DNA from: a virus
Reading direction: 5' to 3' (one strand)
DNA length: 46,672 nt
Virus record (IMG/VR): IMGVR_UViG_3300009610_000040
Span: 1-46,672 of that record
The number at the start of each line of letters is the position of its first letter. Positions within the stretch are counted from its first letter, which is position 1. This document shows, in pieces, positions 28,634 to 38,652 of the stretch. The position numbers were made by a program, and so were the translations under genes. The notes beneath the pieces are model-generated. The model was given only the letters and a program-made list of their open reading frames with translations. It ran no database searches and was not told the origin of the DNA.

Positions 28634-28668
28634 GAGGGGGGCGCCTCCACGCCGGAGGCGTCCCTCTC
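28634..28668 (+). terminator. Strong hairpin before the DNA polymerase gene
   Basis: A 15-bp stem (GAGGGGGGCGCCTCC with GGAGGCGTCCCTCTC, two G-T pairs) around a 5-base loop. Only a short, weak T-run (CTTTG) follows, so termination would be partial; it may instead reduce polymerase expression or shape the mRNA. It ends 19 bases before ATG 28688. Confidence 0.5.
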
Positions 28669-28687
28669 TCGCTTTGAAAGGACACCC

Positions 28688-31141
28688 ATGCCCCGAATCG
28701 TAAAGGATGAGGGACCGCTCTCAGCAAAGATCGTCCTCGTGGGCGAAGCCCCCGGCAGGCAGGAGGACGAGTCAGGAAGGCCCTTCGTGGGCAAGTCCGG
28801 AGCCAAGCTCGAGTACTGGTGGCGCCAGGTGGGGCTCCGCAGGAGCCAGATCTACATCACCAACGTCCATCAGGAGCGCCCACCCGAGAACAAGATTGCA
28901 GCTATCAGCCCCTCCGTGATGGCTGCCAGCATCGACTCCCTCCACGAGAGGCTTGCCCTCCTGGAGGACCCCAATGTCATAGTTCCAACGGGCAACACAG
29001 CCCTCCAGGCTCTCACCGGCCAGCGCTCCATCACCAAGTACCGAGGCAGCATTCTCAACTACATTGACCACAACGGTAGGCACATCAAGGTCATCCCCAC
29101 CATCCATCCGGCTTCGATCTTCCACATGATGAAGACTGGAAACCCTGGAAGGGTTGAGAAGCACTGCCTCGCGGACTGGCAGAGGATCGCAAACGAAGCC
29201 GCTTCGCCCGAGTTCAACCTCCCAGAGAGGCACCATGACATCCTCCCAACCCACAAAGAGTGCCAGGACTACCTGGAGGAAGTGAGGGACCTTGGACCCG
29301 GCGAAGCCCTCTCCGTCGATATTGAAACTGCCCAAGGCAAGATCCTTTGCGTTGGGTTTGCCTTCCAGAACGACCGCTCCTTCGTCATCCCCCTGGAGGA
29401 CAAGAGGCACTGGAGCACAGACCGCGATGTGCACCGGGCTCGCGAAACGATTGAGGAGATCTGCGGCACGCAGGTCCCCAAGATCCTACAGAACGGGCTC
29501 TACGACACCTACTGGCTAGCTCAGCTCTACGGCATCGACGTTCGCAACTACGTCTGGGATGTGAAGGCCATGCACCACACCTTCGACCCAGTCGATGACC
29601 ACAGCCTGGCCTACATGCAGAGTGTCTACACGAGGGAGCCCTTCCACAAGGACGAAGCCAAGGACCCAGACAAGGTCTCAGCCTATGCCAGCAACCTACA
29701 TGCGTTGCAAACCTACTGCGGCCTAGACAACTGTGTGCAGCACGAGCTGTACGAAGTGTTCCACGGACGCCTCATGGTTGAGGAACTTCTCGACTTCTAC
29801 CTGGAGCTCTATCCAGACCTGTTCCAAAGCATCTTGCACATGATGATGGGCGGCATACGCACAGCGTCTTCGACGCGGAAGCTGGCGCACATGCGCATCC
29901 ACTCCAGGCTCATCGAGATCCAGGATGCCCTGTCTGGGCTGCTAGGCGAAAAGATCTACGCCAAAACAGGCTTGAGCCCCATCAAAATCAGGAAGCTCCT
30001 GTACGAGAAGCTGGGCCTCCCAGTGCAGCGCAACCGCCAAACAGGCAACGTCACCACCGACGAAGTCGCTCTCCTAAAGCTGAACATGACCCACCCGGCT
30101 GAGGCCCAGCCAGCCATCCCCCTGATTCTGGAGCACCGCAGGCAGAGCCACCTCATGCAGTTTTTCGATGAGGGGGCCACGGACCACGACGGCTACATCA
30201 GGTGCGAGTACACAACCACCACCGAAGCGGGGAGGCTGGCCTCCAAGTCCAATCCCCTCGGCACCGGGCGCAATCTCCAGAACGTGGATCGCGAAGTCCG
30301 CGATACATTCCTCCCCGATGAGGGCCACATCTTCCTCGAGGCCGACCTTAGCCAGGCCGAGAGCAAAGTTGTCTACGTGTTGAGTGGCGACCCCGAACTA
30401 ATCAGGCTGGCACAGTTGCCTAGCTGGGAGTTCGATCAGCACACTTACAATGCTGCTCAAATCTTTGGTATCTCCGAGAAGGACGTAACAAAAGCGCAGC
30501 GGGACTTCGGCAAGAAGACCGTCCATGGAGCCCAGCGGGGCCTGCGCGGAAAGAAGATGTCCGATGGGCTCCTCAAGGACGGCTACGTTGTAGACTCCGT
30601 AGAGTGCGACGCCAAGCTAGATAGGTACCTCAAGAAGTTTGACATCGAGCGCTACTTCAAGTGGGTGCGCAAGCAAATGGCCATGCGCCGCCGCCTTCAG
30701 AACAGTTGGGGCCGCATCTGGGACATCACCCACGAGCGCTTCGGGGACGACCTGTTCAGGAGGGGCTACAGCTTCCTGCCACAGTCGGAGGTAGCAGACC
30801 TTCTGAACATGTGGGGCCTCAACCCCACTGTGAAGCTACTGGATTGCCCTAAGTATTCAAAGTTCGATGTACTGCCAGCCAGGGTGTGCGCCCAGATCCA
30901 CGATGCCATCCTCGTTTCAACTCCTCCTGACGAGGCCTATGACATAGCCACCTTCATCCAAAAGAGCCTTGAGCGCCCCCGCATCTACTTTGGAGACACC
31001 AAGCACGGAGTGCCCCTCACCATCGGAGTCGAGTTCAAGATCGGCACCTCCTGGAAGGGTACCTACAGCTTCAAGAGGCTGCCCAGCCGCGACGAGTTCA
31101 ACGACCACGTAAGGAGACTAGTGGATGGCTCTGTCAAATGA
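28688..31141 (+). CDS. UDG-like / 3'-5' exonuclease / family A DNA polymerase
   Basis: An 817-residue replicative DNA polymerase. Residues 1-180 are a family-4 uracil-DNA-glycosylase-like domain (GEAPGRQED at 19-27, GRPFVG at 30-35, HPASIF at 140-145) that lacks the four Fe-S cysteines of true family 4. An exonuclease domain follows with DIE 211-213, NGLYD 269-273 and Y343...D347. The polymerase domain has TTTTEAGRLASKSNPLGTGR, motif A LEADLSQAE (D553), motif B RDFGKKTVHGAQRG near 605-618 and motif C QIHDAILV (HDA at 738-740, instead of the usual HDE). AGGA precedes ATG 28688. The combination resembles SPO1-type polymerases as I recall them. Confidence 0.85.
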   Translation: MPRIVKDEGPLSAKIVLVGEAPGRQEDESGRPFVGKSGAKLEYWWRQVGLRRSQIYITNVHQERPPENKIAAISPSVMAASIDSLHERLALLEDPNVIVPTGNTALQALTGQRSITKYRGSILNYIDHNGRHIKVIPTIHPASIFHMMKTGNPGRVEKHCLADWQRIANEAASPEFNLPERHHDILPTHKECQDYLEEVRDLGPGEALSVDIETAQGKILCVGFAFQNDRSFVIPLEDKRHWSTDRDVHRARETIEEICGTQVPKILQNGLYDTYWLAQLYGIDVRNYVWDVKAMHHTFDPVDDHSLAYMQSVYTREPFHKDEAKDPDKVSAYASNLHALQTYCGLDNCVQHELYEVFHGRLMVEELLDFYLELYPDLFQSILHMMMGGIRTASSTRKLAHMRIHSRLIEIQDALSGLLGEKIYAKTGLSPIKIRKLLYEKLGLPVQRNRQTGNVTTDEVALLKLNMTHPAEAQPAIPLILEHRRQSHLMQFFDEGATDHDGYIRCEYTTTTEAGRLASKSNPLGTGRNLQNVDREVRDTFLPDEGHIFLEADLSQAESKVVYVLSGDPELIRLAQLPSWEFDQHTYNAAQIFGISEKDVTKAQRDFGKKTVHGAQRGLRGKKMSDGLLKDGYVVDSVECDAKLDRYLKKFDIERYFKWVRKQMAMRRRLQNSWGRIWDITHERFGDDLFRRGYSFLPQSEVADLLNMWGLNPTVKLLDCPKYSKFDVLPARVCAQIHDAILVSTPPDEAYDIATFIQKSLERPRIYFGDTKHGVPLTIGVEFKIGTSWKGTYSFKRLPSRDEFNDHVRRLVDGSVK

Positions 31142-32363
31142 CTACCTCCCGGATCACGAACCACCAACCTTCATCAACTGTTATGTCCATGCTGCTGGAG
31201 AGTCGAAGGCTCCAGATGAGTTCAACCTTTGGATGGCCCTCTCCCTGGTTGCAGCCTGTGTCGGTAAGCGGGTTTGGTACGAGAAGTTTAAGGATTCCAA
31301 ACTTTACCCTAACCTATACACAATGCTTGTTGGGGTTTCGGGTGGCGGTAAGGGGACGGCTATCAAGAGGGCAGTCTCCTTTCTAGGGCACCTAGACGCA
31401 GACACCCTGGAGCGAATCTCTTACTTCCGAGGCAAGACCACTCCGCAAGCCCTGATCACTTACATGTCGGAGGACATTGTCAAAGAAGGTGTCACCGTGC
31501 ACTACGCCAAGACCTGGGTCTGGTTCGTCGTAGGCGAGCTGGCCATGCAGGTGGGCGGCGGGCCGAAGGCCGACGACTTCATCAAGCACATGACCGAACT
31601 CTATGAGGGAGACTATGAGTTTACTGAAGCCACTCGTATGTATGGGGTCCACCGCATCAAAGACCCTTGCATTAATTGGACCTCAGGCTCCACCAAGGAG
31701 TGGCTGGTGGGCTCGATTGGCAAACAAGACATCCTGTCAGGATTCTTTGCTCGAGTCTGCGCTATTCCTTGCCCGCGCAAAGAGAACTGGAGGGACTATC
31801 CAGATCCGATAATGCCCCCTGACTACGACTCCGTTAATGCTTGGTGTGTAGAGTTCATCAAGCGCCTCGTCCACCAAGAGGGGCGCATGCACTTCGATGA
31901 GGAGGCCGCAGCCTTCAGGCGCATGTGGTACGTCTCCAGGCCTGACCCCACCGAGGAGTTGCTCTGGCCCTTCTTCGAACGCCAGGACGACCACGTCATC
32001 AAGCTGTCCATGCTCCTGGCCCTGGCTGACGGGCGCATGACCATGATCAAACGAGACGTAGAGGAAGCCGTCGAGCTGACCATGATGGTCTACAGCAGGC
32101 TGCCCCAGCTTCTTGAATACGCACACAGAACCCCAGAAACCGAGATGATGGCCTGGCTCTCCGAGATCCTCCGCAACAAAGGAGGATGGATCTCCCACTC
32201 AGCCCTCTTAAAGAAGGCCTCCAACCGAGGAGCGAACAAGACCAAGTTCTCTGAGTTCATCAGCACCCTCATGGAGAGGGGTGATGTGATCATGGCTTCC
32301 AAGAAGGGTACCGGAGGCAAATACTATTGCTGGCACACCTTCAAGAAAGCCGAGATCCCCTAG
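31125..32363 (+). CDS. DUF3987-type ATPase (helicase/primase-like)
   Basis: A 412-residue protein from ATG 31125, overlapping the polymerase end by 17 bases, with AAGGAG 8 bases upstream. Walker A is GVSGGGKGT at 70-78; further conserved-looking parts include VVGELAMQVGGGPKADDFIK and WLVGSIGKQDILSGFFARV, which resemble DUF3987 proteins annotated as phage helicases or primase-associated ATPases. The C-terminal part is a winged-helix-like segment (SALLKKASNRGANKTKFSEF). It probably acts with the polymerase at the fork. No separate DnaB-type helicase is visible in the window. Confidence 0.7.
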   Translation: MALSNDYLPDHEPPTFINCYVHAAGESKAPDEFNLWMALSLVAACVGKRVWYEKFKDSKLYPNLYTMLVGVSGGGKGTAIKRAVSFLGHLDADTLERISYFRGKTTPQALITYMSEDIVKEGVTVHYAKTWVWFVVGELAMQVGGGPKADDFIKHMTELYEGDYEFTEATRMYGVHRIKDPCINWTSGSTKEWLVGSIGKQDILSGFFARVCAIPCPRKENWRDYPDPIMPPDYDSVNAWCVEFIKRLVHQEGRMHFDEEAAAFRRMWYVSRPDPTEELLWPFFERQDDHVIKLSMLLALADGRMTMIKRDVEEAVELTMMVYSRLPQLLEYAHRTPETEMMAWLSEILRNKGGWISHSALLKKASNRGANKTKFSEFISTLMERGDVIMASKKGTGGKYYCWHTFKKAEIP

Positions 32364-35077
32364 ATGGTGCCCAGGGGAACCCGAGTGGACTTAGCCTTGC
32401 CAGCCCCCGGGAACATGTAGGGCTCCACAACCGCCTTCTGGATGAAGGAGCCGCCTCCACCAAACTCGCGGGACAGCGACCGGGTGCCGTGCAACAGCTC
32501 GCTGGAATCTCCGCTCGTCATAGCCCAGAAGGCCGAACTCCCAATCTGGAGTCCGTTGATGAGGGAGCTTCCAGCGGGCGGCACGATGAAGTTCTTGAGG
32601 GCCAGCTCGTTTCCGAGGAGGGAAGTCATAATCAGGTCGGCGTAGATGCCCAGCGAGCCAATCCCGACCATCCCCACCAGGCCAGCCGTGATGATGTTGG
32701 TGATGGTGGGGTCCTCCAGGTTCTCCTCGATCAGCTCACTCGAGAGGGTCTCTCCCATCATCGAGGCGCGGCCCGCGCTCACAGCGATGCCGATGCCCGG
32801 GAACGCAGTCAGCAGGGTGCCCCAGGCCCTCAGAGAGCGCTGCGGGTCGCTCTTGAACATGCCCGGGCTCAGCTCCTTCAGCATGAACTCCATCTGCCCC
32901 AGCCCGAAGGTCTTGTACTGGTAGGCAAACTGGCCCATCGGGTGCTCGTTCCTCCAGAGGGGCATGCTCTGAATCCCACTTTTGAATTGGGTCGAATCAG
33001 AGATCCGCAGCCCAGACCTGGAGCGCATGGCCGCAATCACTGAGGTGTCGCCGTTCTGCACGGCCTTCAGCACGGCCTCGGGGTCCAGGTCCAGCTCGTT
33101 GAACCGGAACTTCACCTTGCGGTGCTCCAGCCCCTTCCTTCCCTGCTTCGCAAGGGTGTTCACAAGCTGGTCGAAGTAGGCCTCGCCAGCCAGCACCGAC
33201 AGCGACCTGTTCCAGCTCTCGATGCCTCGGAAGGCTCCCATGCTGATGCCGACCATGCCCCTGCCCAGCTTCTGAATGCCTCCAAGGGTGCCCTTGGTGA
33301 TCTCCGCTGGGTTGACCAGGCCCTCCATCCCGTTCTGCCGAACATGGGCACCAACCTCACCAATCAGCCTCAGCACCCCATGAGGGTCGTCCGCGAAGGT
33401 GATCGGAAGGGCTCCGCTCTCCTCAGCTACCTTGGAGATGGCCCTCTTTCCGTCGCGCCGCACCCGGGCTGCCAGGTGTAGGCCCGCCTTGATCATGGGC
33501 CTCAGCCCCACTCGCATCAGGGTGTTCAGGGGCTGGGTGGAGTTGGCCAGGAACCCGAGGCTCAGCTTGGCCCCCTGCCACAGATAGAGCTCCCGCAAGA
33601 GAGGGTTGCGGTGGAGGCCCGAGTCCTTCTGGCCGATCTCCAGGTGATAGACCTTGGTGGCGAAGTCCACGTTCCGGGAACCGAACTGCCCGCCCCCACT
33701 TTCAGCATCCAGCTGGGCTAACAGCCTGTGAATGTGCTTGTCGTTGTGGCCGAGGACGGTGGTGTCCGCGATGCGGTAGGCGTTGCGGGTCCAGGTGGCC
33801 ATGTAGGCCTTCTGCATGTCCGCGAGGTAGCCGGTGACGCCGAGGCGGTCCATCTCCAGGTTTCCGGCCAGGCGCTCACTGTTCTTGTTGAGGTACTTCT
33901 CGACGATCTCGACGGTGTGCTTGTAGTTGGTGTGGATGAGGGGCTTGTTGGTCATCATCTGGCGTGCCAGGGCCGCGATGTCCATGGTGCGGTCGCCCGG
34001 AGTGCGACCCTTCGAAGCCTGCTTCTCTAGGAGGCCGATGGCCTCGTCGCGGTTGCGCAGCCCGAACATCTCGATGGCATCGGTGATCATGCCCTCAGTG
34101 ATGCGCTTGTCCTGGACCTTGGACATGTCGAAGCGGTGTGGGAAGTAGCGTCCGGTGTGCCCAGGCATGTGCCCCGGCTGGATCTTGGGCTTCACCTTGA
34201 GGCCGATGACCTTGGCTTCGCTGTAGAACTGGTCGTCCAGCTTCTTGATGTCCTGATAGACCTGCTCCATGACACCCTGGAAGGGGGTGTTGTCCACCAT
34301 CAGGATGTTTCCTTTTTCGTCCTTGGTGGCGTAGCGCAGCTTGTTGAACTCCACGTACTGCTGGTAGCCCTCCAGGACCAGCTCACCACGGCGGCGGTTG
34401 GTGGACTTCCTGTCAGCGTCCCTCAAGAGGGTCAGATTCTTTTGGAGTTTGGCGTTGCTTCTCGCAAGGAGGGCGTCAGCGAGGTTGTTGCGCCTCTCAA
34501 AGAGCTTGGCCATCACCATGCCCGCTGGCCCCATATTCGAGAGCGAGGCGTGCACAGAGGCCAGCCACCTGTTGCCACCCACCAGCTTGTAGCGCAGCGA
34601 GTGCACAGTGCGCTGCCCAATCAGGTAGGAGGACACGTCGTCCAGGTCGGGGAGGCCCTCCAGGTAGGAGCCAATCAGGGCGCCGTCCTCTCCAAGGTCC
34701 CGCCAGTGCATGGTGGGCTCCAGCTTGGGGATGCCCCCATGGGCTGCGTGCCCCAAGATCTCAGCGGACTTCTGGGTCTTGGCGATGTCCCCCTCAGTCA
34801 TGTCCTTCAGAAAGAGTTGGGCCTTGGCCATGGTGGTGGCCAGGTCCTCTCCCTCCTGGCCGAAGACCATGAGGCCCCCACGGATGCCAAGGTCGCGGTT
34901 GATCTTGGGGCCACCGAAGCCGATCTTGCCGTTCTCGAGCTTGTAGGTGCGGAAGTTGTGCACACGGTGGGCGTACTGCGAGAGCTTTGCCCACTCCGGG
35001 TCCGGGTCTTTGGCGCTGACGCGGACCTTGGACTTCGCGAGGGGGCAGAACGGGTCCTTCAGATATTCTTCGGTCAT
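32360..35077 (-). CDS. Large internal virion / ejection protein
   Basis: A 905-residue protein from ATG 35077 (overlaps the preceding stop as ATGA; GTG at 35089 would add four residues). Much of it is soluble and helical, with segments such as KPKIQPGHMPGHTGRYFPHR. The C-terminus has Ala/Gly-rich helices and a membrane-like stretch (NIITAGLVGMVGIGSLGIYA). Proteins of this type and position in podoviruses are ejected internal proteins that help DNA cross the envelope. The 3' end meets the convergent DUF3987 gene in a shared CTAG. Confidence 0.65.
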   Translation of the reverse strand: MTEEYLKDPFCPLAKSKVRVSAKDPDPEWAKLSQYAHRVHNFRTYKLENGKIGFGGPKINRDLGIRGGLMVFGQEGEDLATTMAKAQLFLKDMTEGDIAKTQKSAEILGHAAHGGIPKLEPTMHWRDLGEDGALIGSYLEGLPDLDDVSSYLIGQRTVHSLRYKLVGGNRWLASVHASLSNMGPAGMVMAKLFERRNNLADALLARSNAKLQKNLTLLRDADRKSTNRRRGELVLEGYQQYVEFNKLRYATKDEKGNILMVDNTPFQGVMEQVYQDIKKLDDQFYSEAKVIGLKVKPKIQPGHMPGHTGRYFPHRFDMSKVQDKRITEGMITDAIEMFGLRNRDEAIGLLEKQASKGRTPGDRTMDIAALARQMMTNKPLIHTNYKHTVEIVEKYLNKNSERLAGNLEMDRLGVTGYLADMQKAYMATWTRNAYRIADTTVLGHNDKHIHRLLAQLDAESGGGQFGSRNVDFATKVYHLEIGQKDSGLHRNPLLRELYLWQGAKLSLGFLANSTQPLNTLMRVGLRPMIKAGLHLAARVRRDGKRAISKVAEESGALPITFADDPHGVLRLIGEVGAHVRQNGMEGLVNPAEITKGTLGGIQKLGRGMVGISMGAFRGIESWNRSLSVLAGEAYFDQLVNTLAKQGRKGLEHRKVKFRFNELDLDPEAVLKAVQNGDTSVIAAMRSRSGLRISDSTQFKSGIQSMPLWRNEHPMGQFAYQYKTFGLGQMEFMLKELSPGMFKSDPQRSLRAWGTLLTAFPGIGIAVSAGRASMMGETLSSELIEENLEDPTITNIITAGLVGMVGIGSLGIYADLIMTSLLGNELALKNFIVPPAGSSLINGLQIGSSAFWAMTSGDSSELLHGTRSLSREFGGGGSFIQKAVVEPYMFPGAGKAKSTRVPLGTI

Positions 35078-38000
35078 TTCTTCTTGCACCCTTTCACGCC
35101 CATGGAGCTCGGCGTGGTGGTCCGCTGCTCCTCAGGGATGCGGGCCTGCTTGGCCTCCGTGTTCTGAAGATCCTGCATGGCCCCCGGCAGCTCCTCCACC
35201 CGGGTGGCCGGAACCAGCGGCACCTCTCCAGAGCCCTTCCGCTGAAGCGGAGGAAGGTCGTGGCTCAACTCAGCATCAATGCGGCGCATCCGCAGCACGG
35301 CCACATCCTGGAGGTACATCGCCAGGGTGGTGGCCTTCTCGCGCCGGGGGTCGCTCTTGGGCATCCCCTCCAGCAGCTTCAGCACCTTCTTGGCGTCCAG
35401 GAGAAGGTCGTCAATCGGGATCTTGTCTACGGGCATGCCCTCAAAGCTGAACTTGTCAGCGGACATTGTGAGGAACCTGGCCTTGCCAGCTTTGATGAGA
35501 CGGTCCACCTCCTCGGTGCTGAGGGTGAAAACCTCGCGGACCCCCTTGTCATCGGGGAGCATCTGCTGCACCACCGTGTGGAACTTGTCCTCGCGGATGA
35601 CCTTGAGGTTCATCGAGGGGTTGCGGGTCCCTCGACCCTGCCTCTCCATCCGGGTCAGGTCCTTCCGGGGGATGTAGTGGTCGATGTTCAAGATCTCACC
35701 AACGGTGTTGTCTTCGCGCCAGGTGGCTGAAGCGCCCTTGGCCGAAGGCTCAAAGGGCTCCTTCCCAGAGATCCTGCCCACCGGATAAGTGAGGGGGGTG
35801 GGCTCCTCGGCCAGGACCTGCTTGATGGGGAGCGCGGAGATGCGAGCCCGCTCAGCAGCCTCCAAGGACTCTCGGGTGGACACCTCAGCTAGGGGCTGCG
35901 ACAGCGCCTGCACCACCGCATCCGGCACCAGCAGCTCGCCCTCGGCGTTCACCCTGCCCCTGACCATCATGGAGTTGGTGAAGCGCCCCGGGCCTTCGAA
36001 AGAGACAGTGGCCAGGCCCAGCGGATCTTCGTGCGGGCTCACGATGACGGTGCCCTGCCTCTGGACCTTGCCCCCAGCTATGCCGATGCCCGAACCGGAA
36101 CGCAGTGTGATATTGCTGCTGCCCTTGGGGAGGGCCAGCAGGTTCTGGGTCATGCGGTTCTGGACGGCCTCGCTGACATTCCTCTCGGTTTGGGCAAAGG
36201 GCTCAGAAGGTACAGATGGGTGCTTTAGTCTGCCAGGCAGCCAGACCCCCTGAGCTGGAGGAGCCAGCTCTCCGAAGGACGAAGTGCGCCCCATCACGGG
36301 CTCCGTGGGACCCATCCCTGAGGGGGCCACCATGCGGATGTCCTCGCCTTCGGCAACGCCCCTCCTCTGGAGGACAGTGCGAACCTCGGGCTCCGGGGCT
36401 GGGATGGTGCCGGAGGTGGGCCGCACAAAGGGCTGGGGCTGCGGCTCGGTTTCGTGCAGGTAACTTCTGTAGCTCCTGGCCTCCTTAGTTTTGAGGCGGG
36501 TCCCTGCATCGCGGACGCGGCGCTTGGCCAGCCCAGCCTGATGCTTCACTATGCGGTTGGCCTCAGCCGCCTCCTGTATCAGAAGGTCGGCCTTGTGCAT
36601 GAGGTAGGTTTCGAAGCCCAGCTGCTGGCCCATCTCCTTTTCGACTTTGAGCTCGAACGGAGTGGTGCCATCATGGATCTCGGTGGAGCTGGGAGCCCTG
36701 CGGCTCTTGGGTTCGATCCTCCATGGGGAGAGCTTGCCCTCAGCGTCCAGCTGCATCAGGTCGATGGGGCCGAGGACCTGCCCATCTCCTGTTACCTCGA
36801 TGCCCAACTTCTGAAGGACTCGGCGGTCGAAGTCCGCGTCCGTCATGTTGAGCTCGGTCATCGGGTCCATGTCCTTCATGGCTGCCCGCATCGCGTTCTC
36901 TTTGGTTTTGTACTTGCGGCCCATCTTCGCATGGGTGTCCATGCGGGCTGCCAGGGCCTCCTCCTCGATTTCGGAGTTCACCTCCGTAACAGCCCGCTGA
37001 TAGTCAGGGCTGCGCAGCATCTGGAAGGAGAGTTCTGGTTCCAGAGGGAGGCGGGCCACCATGTTCTCGAGATCCAGGATCTCATCGGCCTTGGACATCT
37101 CGCGTTCCATCTGGCGGAACGCCATGGTCTGGGGGCCTGGATCATCAAAGAGGCGGAGCTGCTCGGGCCAGAAGTCCAGCTGCCCCCCAGCCCTGGGCAT
37201 GCCCACCTCTGGACCAGGGGCCGCAGCCTCCCGGGGGGCACCAGCTACCACGCGACCGAAGGCCGTGTTCGGAAAGCCCCTCTTGTTGGGGAACAGAGGC
37301 TGCGGCGGCCCCACCGTGCCCTTGGGCTTCTTGAGGAACAGCTCGCCGGTCTCACCAGCTTCGGGACCGATGCCCAAAGCAGCCATCAGGTCCTGCTTGC
37401 CGTGAGCACTGTCCACGATCAGGCTGCCGTCCTCGACCATGGGGCGCAGGCCCCTCAGCTCGGACTCCGTGAACTCCAGGTTGATGGTGTGTCCCGGAGC
37501 AAACTGGTGCTCAACCCCGTTGATCTTGAGGCCCATGGCCCGCATGGTGTCGGCCTTGACACCCAGGGTGTCCCTGGTCTCGTCGATGATCATCTTGGGG
37601 CGCGCAACCCGGTCACGATGCAAGGCCAGAATGTGGAGGCCCAGGTCGGATTTCATCATGTCCGGGCTGCGCTTCAGCGCCTTGATGATGAAGTCTGCTT
37701 CCTCGCCTTCAAGGGGGGCTTGGGCTGCGCGGAAGGCCATCTCAGCAGCAGCCTCGCGATTCATCTTGCCACCCGAGGCGTAGATGAGGCCGTCTATAAC
37801 TCGACCAGCCTGCTCATCTATTTCCTTCACGATGCTGGGGTCTTGGGTGTTGCGGAACTTCATGGCCTCCAGCGAGGCCTTGGGGCCGAAGCGGCTGGCC
37901 AACTTGCCAGCACCCATGAAGCCCAGGCCCAAGGCCAGCACCCCAGCGGGAGTGGCAACGAAGTCCTGGAAGGGGTCCTGTTCCTCGCCCCCCATCTTGC

Positions 38001-38652
38001 GTTCGAGGGCGTGCGTAGCCCCAAGCAGCACACCGGAGGACGCATCCTCCATGCCCCGGGCCAGGCCCCTCTCAGTGATCCAGCGCCGGGCCGCCTGCTT
38101 CCCCGTTTCTTGGAGGGCCTGCCCGCTCTCGGAGACAGCCCTGGCCCCCACCTTGGCGGCCACCGACTCAAAGGCATCCGGCAGGAGCTTGCCAGCAGCG
38201 CTCCTGAAAAGGGGACCACCTACACCGGCTGTGAGGGCCGTGCCCAGGCCCAGCTCGAGAACGTCGCGGCCCGCAGCCAGCCACCTGGCCTTGTTGGCCG
38301 AGTCCACCTCAACCCCAAGCATGTCACCGAAGGCCGCAGTGAGAGGGCGTTGGGCCACTCCAGCCTCAAACCTGCGCCCCGCCTCGATGGCAGGACCCAC
38401 CACCGGCAAGTACTCCCCAATGTCAGCTGCCTTCTCGGCTATGCCGGGGGCGTTCTTCTCGATGAACTGGCTGGCCAGCCGCTGCTGCGCATCCGTGGTC
38501 AGGACCCCAAACTCGTGGTGATTCTCTGCCATGAACTGGCGCATGGCATAGACTTGGGATTGGGGGTCCAGCTGCTGGAAAGCTGGGTCCCTCAGATACT
38601 GCCTTCCCTTGTCGGGGAGGGTCAGCTCCCTCTGGATCTGGGGGGCGGGCAT
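35074..38652 (-). CDS. Giant internal virion / polyvalent-type protein
   Basis: A 1,192-residue protein from ATG 38652, overlapping the preceding stop as TAATG. The N-terminus is helical and could be a docking domain (QRELTLPDKGRQYLRDPAFQ). Residues about 75-170 contain two amphipathic or membrane-like parts (AADIGEYLPVVGPAIEAG; ELGLGTALTAGVGGPLFR). The rest is long helices, Pro-rich linkers and a basic tip. No enzyme motif that I can identify, including a transglycosylase. Size, order and composition fit podovirus internal core/ejection proteins. Confidence 0.65.
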   Translation of the reverse strand: MPAPQIQRELTLPDKGRQYLRDPAFQQLDPQSQVYAMRQFMAENHHEFGVLTTDAQQRLASQFIEKNAPGIAEKAADIGEYLPVVGPAIEAGRRFEAGVAQRPLTAAFGDMLGVEVDSANKARWLAAGRDVLELGLGTALTAGVGGPLFRSAAGKLLPDAFESVAAKVGARAVSESGQALQETGKQAARRWITERGLARGMEDASSGVLLGATHALERKMGGEEQDPFQDFVATPAGVLALGLGFMGAGKLASRFGPKASLEAMKFRNTQDPSIVKEIDEQAGRVIDGLIYASGGKMNREAAAEMAFRAAQAPLEGEEADFIIKALKRSPDMMKSDLGLHILALHRDRVARPKMIIDETRDTLGVKADTMRAMGLKINGVEHQFAPGHTINLEFTESELRGLRPMVEDGSLIVDSAHGKQDLMAALGIGPEAGETGELFLKKPKGTVGPPQPLFPNKRGFPNTAFGRVVAGAPREAAAPGPEVGMPRAGGQLDFWPEQLRLFDDPGPQTMAFRQMEREMSKADEILDLENMVARLPLEPELSFQMLRSPDYQRAVTEVNSEIEEEALAARMDTHAKMGRKYKTKENAMRAAMKDMDPMTELNMTDADFDRRVLQKLGIEVTGDGQVLGPIDLMQLDAEGKLSPWRIEPKSRRAPSSTEIHDGTTPFELKVEKEMGQQLGFETYLMHKADLLIQEAAEANRIVKHQAGLAKRRVRDAGTRLKTKEARSYRSYLHETEPQPQPFVRPTSGTIPAPEPEVRTVLQRRGVAEGEDIRMVAPSGMGPTEPVMGRTSSFGELAPPAQGVWLPGRLKHPSVPSEPFAQTERNVSEAVQNRMTQNLLALPKGSSNITLRSGSGIGIAGGKVQRQGTVIVSPHEDPLGLATVSFEGPGRFTNSMMVRGRVNAEGELLVPDAVVQALSQPLAEVSTRESLEAAERARISALPIKQVLAEEPTPLTYPVGRISGKEPFEPSAKGASATWREDNTVGEILNIDHYIPRKDLTRMERQGRGTRNPSMNLKVIREDKFHTVVQQMLPDDKGVREVFTLSTEEVDRLIKAGKARFLTMSADKFSFEGMPVDKIPIDDLLLDAKKVLKLLEGMPKSDPRREKATTLAMYLQDVAVLRMRRIDAELSHDLPPLQRKGSGEVPLVPATRVEELPGAMQDLQNTEAKQARIPEEQRTTTPSSMGVKGCKKK

